From JAJOKI01 sp964412405 (GTDB taxonomy: Archaea; Halobacteriota; UBA148; JAJOKI01), in assembly GCA_964412405.1 (NCBI GenBank), contig CAYPOB010000012.1:1-20980 (forward strand): 20,980 bases of DNA, written 5' to 3'. This document shows positions 14,782 through 20,980 of this stretch, piece after piece. Numbering within the stretch: position 1 is the stretch's first letter; the number at the start of each line of letters is the position of its first letter. A program made the translations under genes and the position numbers. The notes under the pieces are model-generated. The model was not told the origin of the DNA. It did no database searches and saw only the letters and a program-made list of their open reading frames with translations.

Positions 14782-17376
14782 TTAATTGTAGCCAAGATAT
14801 TCAAAGATAACTACCCTTCTTATATCCCTCTCGCCGATACTGACGGCCGTTGTCGGTGATTCATGGACCAGTCTGAAATCTTCAAGCTCCTCAAGTGGTA
14901 CAGGGCTTTCAAATGGAGAGATTCCGACTATCTTGTACTCTGGATTGGCATCAATAAACGCTGCCGCTTCCTCATATGTAGTGAACAGCCTGCTATCTGT
15001 TATGACATTGATCGTTTGGCCTATAATTATATCATCCCTTTTATCATATGATATCACCCATGTCGTGTCCACGGGGGTGTACGCCTCTCCCTCAAATAGA
15101 TGCAATCTGACGACCATCGTGCGATAGAAGTCCGGATAAAATAAGATCGGATTGTTCGGCATTACTGGACGTAACTCCATGCCCCGCTCAGTCATTTCCT
15201 TGATGAAATATGCTCCAAAGAATCGGGATGTATCTCCCTCAGCCCATGTGGCTATCGCCCAGAACTTACCTGTTGGCATAGCAATACTCGATATGATATA
15301 TCTCGTATCCAGATCGTCAAGTACCATGCTTGCAATAGATAGATCTGTAGCGGCAAGAAATGTAGATGCGCCAGGTCGTATCGTTCCATCAGGATTTATG
15401 CCGCCTATACCCGCTTGAAATGGGTTTGCAACAGGGATGCGGCGAGCATAATATGTGATGATGTGCCCATAGTCCCACCAGCTCATCACGCTATATGCTT
15501 TTTCAGGATATGGAAATCGCTCTCCAGGTGGTGGCGCCTCATAGATGCCATAGTAATCAACGCCAGGGTCCGGCGTGTTATGTCTCATCCATACCAGTGC
15601 CGAGTACCAATCCATGTCTACCCCCGGACCATGTCTTGCCGACTGCGCGGTGATGGTGAGATTTGGGTGTATCAAGAGCAACGCGACTAAGATCACGACG
15701 AGCACATGACCGAGTTTGACATATTTTGGGACGAAACGGGTGATGTCGCTTGAATCGCTTACTTTTCTCTTAAAGTTCTCGTATAGTTCGCCCCATCCAC
15801 CAAATTCCAGGAGTTTTATGCCGAAGTATCCAGAGAGAATCGCGAGGTTCACCGCGAAGTAGTAGGCGAATCGGTTCTGGGATATCGTGGCAAGAAGCAT
15901 GGCTATGCTCCATATGAGCAACAGGGTTTCTGATGCTCTCCACTCTCTCATAACTCTATAGCCGAGCATCACCATGGCGATGAGTCCAATATATAGGGTG
16001 GTCGTGAAATTGAACCATGCTGGTGCGAGCGTGAACTGCCCTCCTCTGAAGAACATCGGCTGAACCTCTGCTATGGTCAGCGCACCATATGCTGGCATGA
16101 ATATTCTGAATGCCCCAAACAGCGAACCGAACAGATCAGGGCTGAAGAAGTACATGCCTCCCAGGCCCACGGTGCCGATTCCGATCAGCACAAAGGGATA
16201 ATGGCTTCGACTGATGTTTTGGCGTTCCATTGCCTTTGGGATGATACTCAGCACTAAAAACACCAGAATTCCCAAAATAAACGACAATATGTGCATCCTA
16301 CCGTATTGACCAACGCCCTCCAGAACGATCTGTGCGACCATCACTATCGGAAACACGAATGCGGTCACGCCCACAATGCAAAGTCCATCGGATGACCTAT
16401 TTCGCATATGATTGGCAACGCATTGAACCACGGCATATACGACAATGATAAACGCGAACATCGGTGCCCCTGGCCAGGATAGCAGATAAAATCCCAGCAT
16501 AAGTCCAGCCAGTGCAGAATATATCAGTGGAGTTTTCAAGACATTCCAGTCTTTATTCAACACATGCTCGAATCTCAACCCCTCTGCCCTTTTGACCGCA
16601 ATCATGAAGAACAGAATCGTCAGGGTGCTGAAAAGTATCTCGAGAACGTGATGGTCTGCAAAGCCAAGCAATGTTCGTGATAAGAATTGACCAGGCATTA
16701 CCGCCAGTATAAGTGCCGACAACAAGCCAACTCGTCGATCGTCAAATATCTCTTTGGCGACGAAATACGCCGCCAGAACGATCAGTGCTCCGCCAACTGC
16801 CGGAAGGAAGGCGCCCACTAATTCTATCGTGTGTCTGGTCGGTATCCCTCCGCCCCCTATAATTGCCTCAACGACAAATGCAATGATTGCAACGACCCAT
16901 GTGAACAATGGCCCAAAGTGGAGGTGGTTTCCATATGGAAAGTGCGTGAAGGGGTCAAAAAAGATCCTGTGCGGAAAATTATGAACGGTGTTTTCCACAA
17001 GGCGCATATGAAATACTGCATCATCCGCAGCGATTCGTATCATGTCGCCGACGAATATGCTGTCCCATGGCAGGACCACCCTGATGTAGAAGGCGAGCGC
17101 AACTATGGCAACCAGCAGCACATTATAAATCGATATGCGCTCAAGAATAGAGGTCTGTTCAAGCTTCTTGATTCTGCCCTCATACTCTGCCCTCAGCTGC
17201 TCATATATCGCCTCGGTGATCTTGCCCTGCTTGTATTCTCTTTCCAGGCCCTCTATCGATGAGCGGAGCTTGGCGATCTTGGCTTCTTTGCCCGATAATT
17301 TTGGTCCTATCCCTTTTGGTTTCGGTTGCTTTGGCTTATGTTGCGCCTTGAATTTCTTTTTTCTCTTTTTGCCCAT
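14782..17376 (-). CDS. aglB: Oligosaccharyltransferase AglB/STT3
   Basis: Integral membrane enzyme that transfers the lipid-linked glycan to Asn-X-Ser/Thr sequons of surface proteins. The 864 residues hold the first acidic pair (D118-D119 in AADDAVFH), DHH at 241-243, the TIxE loop motif TIAEVQP from 434, and the sequon-binding WWDYG at 633-637, ahead of the soluble C-terminal domain. About ten or more membrane spans lie between residues 83 and 570. Unusual is the N-terminus: a Lys-rich start and a helix-turn-helix of about 45 residues (SIEGLEREYKQGKITEAIYEQL...) resembling a SHOCT-type domain. The start is supported by AAGGAT upstream. Confidence 0.96.
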   Translation of the reverse strand: MGKKRKKKFKAQHKPKQPKPKGIGPKLSGKEAKIAKLRSSIEGLEREYKQGKITEAIYEQLRAEYEGRIKKLEQTSILERISIYNVLLVAIVALAFYIRVVLPWDSIFVGDMIRIAADDAVFHMRLVENTVHNFPHRIFFDPFTHFPYGNHLHFGPLFTWVVAIIAFVVEAIIGGGGIPTRHTIELVGAFLPAVGGALIVLAAYFVAKEIFDDRRVGLLSALILAVMPGQFLSRTLLGFADHHVLEILFSTLTILFFMIAVKRAEGLRFEHVLNKDWNVLKTPLIYSALAGLMLGFYLLSWPGAPMFAFIIVVYAVVQCVANHMRNRSSDGLCIVGVTAFVFPIVMVAQIVLEGVGQYGRMHILSFILGILVFLVLSIIPKAMERQNISRSHYPFVLIGIGTVGLGGMYFFSPDLFGSLFGAFRIFMPAYGALTIAEVQPMFFRGGQFTLAPAWFNFTTTLYIGLIAMVMLGYRVMREWRASETLLLIWSIAMLLATISQNRFAYYFAVNLAILSGYFGIKLLEFGGWGELYENFKRKVSDSSDITRFVPKYVKLGHVLVVILVALLLIHPNLTITAQSARHGPGVDMDWYSALVWMRHNTPDPGVDYYGIYEAPPPGERFPYPEKAYSVMSWWDYGHIITYYARRIPVANPFQAGIGGINPDGTIRPGASTFLAATDLSIASMVLDDLDTRYIISSIAMPTGKFWAIATWAEGDTSRFFGAYFIKEMTERGMELRPVMPNNPILFYPDFYRTMVVRLHLFEGEAYTPVDTTWVISYDKRDDIIIGQTINVITDSRLFTTYEEAAAFIDANPEYKIVGISPFESPVPLEELEDFRLVHESPTTAVSIGERDIRRVVIFEYLGYN

Positions 17377-17468
17377 ATCATATCCTTACCATATAAATTT
17401 GATAATTGCCATTATAATCAACCACGTCACCAGGCATATGAAGTACAAATGGTATCATATATATCACT

Positions 17469-17523
17469 AACAACATCACATAAATGTTTTGAGGATGCTA
17501 TTGGTCGTCGGCTCCGCCCATTA
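17469..17523. repeat. 55-bp copy of the sequence after the gap (assembly overlap)
   Basis: Identical to 17624-17678, which contains the last codons of the family 4 glycosyltransferase. Both copies touch the N run, so this is a contig-end overlap. Confidence 0.96.
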
Positions 17524-17623
17524 NNNNNNNNNNNNNNNNNNNNNNNNNNNNNNNNNNNNNNNNNNNNNNNNNNNNNNNNNNNNNNNNNNNNNNNNNNNNN
17601 NNNNNNNNNNNNNNNNNNNNNNN
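17524..17623. other. Assembly gap of 100 N, probably false
   Basis: Placeholder between overlapping contig ends. After merging, the aglB to glycosyltransferase spacer is about 120 bp and holds a TATA-like GATATATATG near 17453-17462 but no gene. Confidence 0.95.
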
Positions 17624-17652
17624 AACAACATCACATAAATGTTTTGAGGATG

Positions 17653-18813
17653 CTATTGGTCGTCGGCTCCGCCCATTATATCGCAGTACTTGGATACAAT
17701 CGTATCCCAGTTGAACTCTGCTAACTCGCATTTGATTTCTTTCGGCTGCTCATAGCACTTTATGAGCGCCCCTGCGATCGCATCCCCATCGCCAGGTGGA
17801 ACGAAGATCGTTCCGCTGTAGTTGGACATGGACTCCTCCAGTCCGCCAACCTTAGAGGCGATGATGGGTTTTTTGTAGCACATTGCTATATGGGCTGCGC
17901 CACTCTGCGACGCCCTTAAATATGGAAGAACGGTCACATCGGCAGCTGAAAAATATAGCGGAATCTCTTTATCAGAAACGTATCGTGGTATCAATGTGAT
18001 GTTGTCCCCGTATTTCGATGTTGCAACCCGCTGGACTACGTCTTCTCCGCCCTCCCAGAGCTCGCCGACGATGAGCAATCTTGCATTTTTTGCTATTTCT
18101 TCTGGCAATCGTTCGAATGCATCGATGAGGTATGGAATTCCTTTATATTTCCTGATCAATCCAAAATGCAAAATGACGAACTTCTCCTTGATTTTCAGTG
18201 CAGATTTAGCTTTTCTCCTGTCGATTTTTTTGTAATGATCGTAGAGCCCATGGGGGATGACATGCACTCCGTCAACATCGAGATGATGTTTCATCGCTAT
18301 GAGCTTCTTATCAAAGTTGGAGTGTGTGACGTATGCATCTGCCTTATGGGTCAATAGGCGACCAGCTATACGTGAATACAACCTAATCGGCAAAATCGCC
18401 TCCTCCAACGGATCGACAACCTCATGAAATTCGATGATGAGTTTTGACTTCATAAAAAGCGCATTTAGAATCTTCAAGACAAGGTGCATGTGCGCCACCG
18501 ACGACGTCCACCATTGTAGTATAATCACATCAGGATTCTGCTTTTTGATAAAGCGAAATGCCCCAATCCAGCTCAATGGCGAATTGTAATCCATGCCATC
18601 ATAAACCGCGACGTTAGGTGAAAATTCGAGGTCTGATATCTTTTTTCCAACGTGCTCTCGTCCTGGAAACAAAAATTGGGGCAATAATTTTCTTAAACAG
18701 ACCACTGACACGTTATTTGACGTTGATAGCGCATTGGCAAGGCGAATCGTGTAGTAGCTTAACCCACTGAGAAATCGTTTAGATGGTCCGACGATGCAGA
18801 TACTTTTACTCAT
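17653..18813 (-). CDS. Family 4 glycosyltransferase (GT-B fold)
   Basis: Retaining glycosyltransferase, probably building the glycan used by AglB or a surface polysaccharide. The 386 residues have a glycine-containing N-terminal loop (GPSKRFLSGLSYYTIRLANAL), an N-terminal domain to about 190, and a C-terminal domain with LHFGLIRKYKGIPYLIDAF, ARLLIVGELWEGG and the donor-binding stretch SQSGAAHIAMCYKKPIIASKVGG...E. I chose ATG 18813 because GAGGT lies 8 nt upstream; the frame runs to 18981 into the divergent epimerase gene, which is not credible. No signal peptide. The sugar and acceptor cannot be told from sequence. Confidence 0.9.
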   Translation of the reverse strand: MSKSICIVGPSKRFLSGLSYYTIRLANALSTSNNVSVVCLRKLLPQFLFPGREHVGKKISDLEFSPNVAVYDGMDYNSPLSWIGAFRFIKKQNPDVIILQWWTSSVAHMHLVLKILNALFMKSKLIIEFHEVVDPLEEAILPIRLYSRIAGRLLTHKADAYVTHSNFDKKLIAMKHHLDVDGVHVIPHGLYDHYKKIDRRKAKSALKIKEKFVILHFGLIRKYKGIPYLIDAFERLPEEIAKNARLLIVGELWEGGEDVVQRVATSKYGDNITLIPRYVSDKEIPLYFSAADVTVLPYLRASQSGAAHIAMCYKKPIIASKVGGLEESMSNYSGTIFVPPGDGDAIAGALIKCYEQPKEIKCELAEFNWDTIVSKYCDIMGGADDQ

Positions 18814-18843
18814 ACACTTACCTCGCGAGTTTTTCAACCTGCT

Positions 18844-18860
18844 GAAAATCGAAGATTTTC
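18844..18860. repeat. Hairpin GAAAATC-GAA-GATTTTC
   Basis: A perfect 7-bp inverted repeat with a 3-nt loop in the divergent promoter region. Its core (AAATC-GAA-GATTT) matches the hairpin at 9799-9815 in the tRNA intron, suggesting a dispersed element. Confidence 0.5.
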
Positions 18861-18871
18861 TGACAGTCCCA

Positions 18872-18880
18872 TTTATATAA
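18872..18880. promoter_or_regulatory. Symmetric TATA box between the glycosyltransferase and epimerase
   Basis: TTTATATAA is almost identical on both strands and lies about 60 bp before one start and 48 bp before the other, so it may drive both divergent genes. A second AT-rich TAAATAAATATG near 18900-18911 could give a leaderless epimerase mRNA. Confidence 0.5.
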
Positions 18881-18927
18881 GTAGGTATAATTACGAATGT
18901 AAATAAATATGTCTTAGATTTGATATC

Positions 18928-19854
18928 ATGAAATACAATAACGCACTCGTAACTGGCGGAGCAGGGTTCATAGGAAGCCATTTGGTTGACCGACTTGTAG
19001 AGGATGGTTTAGATGTAACTGTTATAGACAATCTCCATGCCGGGAAGCTGGAGAACTTAGAGAACGCCAGAGACAAGATAACATTCATAAAAGGCGATGT
19101 CAGGGATGCGGAGCTGTTGAAGAGAGCTATTGCAGATGCGGACATCGTTTTCCATATAGGTGCAAACGCCTCGGTACCGTATTCTGTTGAAAATCCTCGG
19201 TACGATTTTGAGACCAACGCACTGGGAACGTTCAACATACTGGATGCATCTGTCAATTCTGATGTGAAAAAAGTGGTGTATGCCTCGACTGCGGCGGTCT
19301 ACGGCGAGCCGGAATACATCCCTATAGACGAAAAACACCCTCTGCGACCGATATCACCATACGGCGCATCGAAATTAGCAGGCGAGAGCGTTGGCATGGC
19401 GTTTAAGGAGGCATATGGGTTAAACTTCGCATCCATCAGGATTTTTAATACGTATGGACCACGCCAGCCGAGATATGTGATGTACGATTTCATAATGAAG
19501 CTCAAGAGGGATTCAAGTAAACTCGATGTCCTGGGAACTGGAGAGCAGATGAGGGATTATTGTCATGTGTCGGATATGGTTGACGTCTTCATGCTGGTGA
19601 CGGAAAAGGGAGAGGGCATCTACAATGCAGCAGGCGGTGTTCCGACCCCGATAAGGGAACTGGCAGAGCTGATGGTATCCGAGATGTCTCCGGGCGCCGA
19701 GATTCAATATGGCGGGAAGACGTGGAAAGGGGATATCAACACCCTGATCGCCGATATCACGAAATTAAAAAATTTGGGTTTTGCGCCGAAGGTCGATATT
19801 AGAAGCGGCATTAAGATGATGATAGAGTGGTTTGAGGAGAAACATCCTATATAG
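18928..19854 (+). CDS. NAD-dependent UDP-sugar epimerase (GalE/SDR family)
   Basis: Extended short-chain dehydrogenase that interconverts nucleotide sugars, probably UDP-glucose/UDP-galactose or the uronate or N-acetyl forms. The 308 residues carry the NAD-binding TGGAGFIG at 9-16, an acidic residue D34 for NAD ribose, the serine/threonine of YASTAAVYG at 118-126, and the catalytic YGASK at 145-149 (Y145, K149). RIFNTYGPRQ and the C-terminal DINTLIADITKLKNLGF are typical. The frame has no Shine-Dalgarno and an AT box about 20-28 bp upstream, so it is probably leaderless. It is divergent from the glycosyltransferase and likely supplies a sugar donor to it. Confidence 0.93.
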   Translation: MKYNNALVTGGAGFIGSHLVDRLVEDGLDVTVIDNLHAGKLENLENARDKITFIKGDVRDAELLKRAIADADIVFHIGANASVPYSVENPRYDFETNALGTFNILDASVNSDVKKVVYASTAAVYGEPEYIPIDEKHPLRPISPYGASKLAGESVGMAFKEAYGLNFASIRIFNTYGPRQPRYVMYDFIMKLKRDSSKLDVLGTGEQMRDYCHVSDMVDVFMLVTEKGEGIYNAAGGVPTPIRELAELMVSEMSPGAEIQYGGKTWKGDINTLIADITKLKNLGFAPKVDIRSGIKMMIEWFEEKHPI

Positions 19855-19933
19855 ATAAGGATAAGAGATGAAGTAACCTATCAAATGATCAGGGGGTTAT
19901 TATGTGCAAAGCTCTTAACGCCAAAACCCTTAA

Positions 19934-19953
19934 GTATTACCAAATGGTAATAC
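19934..19953. promoter_or_regulatory. Palindromic operator before abrB-vapC
   Basis: GTATTACC, spacer AAAT, GGTAATAC: a perfect 8-bp inverted repeat ending 6 bp before the antitoxin ATG. AbrB-type antitoxins commonly bind such sites to repress their own operon, so this is a good candidate autoregulatory operator. Confidence 0.7.
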
Positions 19954-19959
19954 CATATC

Positions 19960-20187
19960 ATGGAGCATAGCAAAGTCACTAAAAAAGGGCAGGTTACCAT
20001 TCCCCTGCGGCTGAGGAAATTGGTGGGCATTATGACCGGAGAAAAGGTGGTATTCGAAGTTGATGGCGAAACGATCATGCTGAAAAAAGGTCCAAAGAAC
20101 CCAATAGCAGATCTCGTTGGGCTAGGAAAGGGAGTATTTGGCAAAAGCCTGGACTATCAGATGAGGATAAGAGACGAATGGGAATGA
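19960..20187 (+). CDS. vapB: AbrB/MazE-type antitoxin (VapB)
   Basis: Swapped-hairpin DNA-binding antitoxin. The first 45 of 75 residues are a classic AbrB domain: SKVTKKGQVTIPLRLRKLVGIMTGEKVVFEVDGETIML. The tail (about 46-75, IADLVGLGKGVFGKSLDYQMRIRDEWE) would wrap the toxin. The gene overlaps the vapC start, so the pair is co-translated. A perfect palindrome lies just upstream of the start. It appears intact. Confidence 0.93.
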   Translation: MEHSKVTKKGQVTIPLRLRKLVGIMTGEKVVFEVDGETIMLKKGPKNPIADLVGLGKGVFGKSLDYQMRIRDEWE

Positions 20188-20609
20188 GGCTGCTTATAGA
20201 TACCAACATTTTCCTGAGCATTCTAAACGAAGAAGAGAACTATCTATCAGCGAAGAGACTGCTCGAAGACATCCACGAGGGAAAGTACGTTGGTCTTACC
20301 TCTGTGATATGTATATCGGAGATTTTGAGCGGTTTCCACTCCAAAGGAGAAGTAGAGAGAGGTGAGAGATTTCTCATAGACGCCAAGGCCATCAACAACT
20401 TCACGATCATCGATGTCGACCTCTCTATCGCTAAAAAAGCCGCGATGATTAGAGCCAAGTACAGGGCGAGACTCCCAGATGCGATGATCGCTTCTACATG
20501 TGCAATCTGCAGGGCTTTCTTGATCACGAGGGATGAGAAATTTAAGAAAATAGCAGAGATTGAGGTAAAATCACCTGAGGAGTTATCATTATGGGGTGAT
20601 GAAAGATAA
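20178..20609 (+). CDS. vapC: VapC-type PIN-domain toxin
   Basis: PIN-domain ribonuclease, toxin of the preceding antitoxin; characterised relatives cleave tRNA or rRNA. The 143 residues keep the four acidic positions: D8 in LIDTN, E in ISEIL, D in LPDAMIAS and D in TRDEKF. ATG 20178 gives a 10-bp overlap with the antitoxin. ATG 20184, within the ATGA overlapping the antitoxin stop, is equally plausible and shortens the product by two residues. It appears intact, so the pair is probably functional. Confidence 0.93.
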   Translation: MGMRLLIDTNIFLSILNEEENYLSAKRLLEDIHEGKYVGLTSVICISEILSGFHSKGEVERGERFLIDAKAINNFTIIDVDLSIAKKAAMIRAKYRARLPDAMIASTCAICRAFLITRDEKFKKIAEIEVKSPEELSLWGDER

Positions 20610-20750
20610 CCAAACAGACAAAACTAAGAGATGCGACCCGTCCACTTGTAGGGTGGTAGTTCACTCATCAACCGAAGATTCTACACCCATGCTTTCGGAG
20701 ATTTTTGCATTCCGTCGACTTAAATTCTACAGAACCGAATATCCAGTTAA

Positions 20751-20980
20751 GCATTTCTCCTCCTCCTTCACGTTGTTCTTGAGAAAGAAGCAGAGGATTA
20801 CTCGATGGGAAAATTACTTCAGAGAATAGGGGATTTGAAGTACTTGAGAGTCGAACCATTGATCTCTGAGGATTTCGTCATCGCATCAAAGAACAAGGAT
20901 AATTACTCTATAGATCTTGAGGATGCACTACACTTTTCTGTTTGCGAGCGTCTGGGAATACGTGAAATCTATTCAAATGA
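20751..20980 (+). pseudogene. N-terminally truncated second VapC-type PIN protein, runs off the window
   Basis: From a TAA at 20748-20750 the frame is open to the window end: LHVVLEKEAEDYSMGKLLQRIG, then SIDLEDALHFSVCERLG and REIYSND. These match the second half of a PIN domain, with the third acidic site in IDLEDALH and the fourth in YSND. The first half, with the LDTN aspartate, is absent in any frame I could read in 20610-20750, which otherwise shows no gene. An ATG at 20805 could start a shorter product without that catalytic residue. The 3' end lies outside the window. Confidence 0.6.

Noticed and set aside
20596..20829. Plus-strand frame of 77 codons after vapC
   Set aside because: Composition is not protein-like and it overlaps, in another frame, the better supported PIN-domain fragment.

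Overview
The window is archaeal, from a methanogen-like or ANME-like euryarchaeon (Methanosarcinales/Methanomicrobia-type gene content). The evidence is an archaeal AlaRS, the gene order ftsZ-secE-spt5-rpl11-rpl1-rpl10-rpl12, ribosomal stalk proteins of the P0/P1 type, a tRNA-Arg with a bulge-helix-bulge intron and no encoded CCA, an AglB oligosaccharyltransferase, a ribose-1,5-bisphosphate isomerase and TATA-box promoters. I cannot place it below that level. Four 100-N gaps mark it as a scaffolded draft assembly. Three of them have the same 40-55 bp on both sides, so those contigs actually overlap.

Bases 1-8077, mostly on the minus strand, hold the translation/secretion/division block. In transcription order it reads ftsZ, secE, spt5, rpl11, rpl1, rpl10, rpl12, then alaS under its own promoter. 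A small unrecognised gene of 75 codons lies on the plus strand between rpl12 and alaS. Two non-coding parts stand out. One is the rpl11-rpl1 spacer, which folds as a three-way junction plus two further hairpins. The other is the ftsZ leader, which carries three 24-bp tandem units, two of them containing perfect 20-bp palindromes.

Bases 8165-11006 hold plus-strand genes for ribose-1,5-bisphosphate isomerase, a conserved DUF5806-like protein and a KaiC/RadA-like ATPase. Convergent to the second of these is a minus-strand tRNA-Arg(CCT) with a 101-nt structured intron; the CDS end overlaps the tRNA 3' exon.

Bases 11024-13790 hold a PIN-ATPase-KH gene (COG1855 type) split by one extra G in a G9 run, then a decayed MNT-HEPN toxin-antitoxin pair, a fragment resembling an antitoxin tail, and hisI.

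Bases 13857-19854 form an N-glycosylation/sugar locus: a DPM1-like family 2 glycosyltransferase just downstream of aglB, then a family 4 glycosyltransferase divergent from a UDP-sugar epimerase. Together they could supply, carry and transfer a lipid-linked glycan to surface proteins.

Bases 19960-20980 hold an intact AbrB-VapC toxin-antitoxin operon with a perfect palindrome at its promoter, followed by an N-terminally truncated second VapC that runs off the window.
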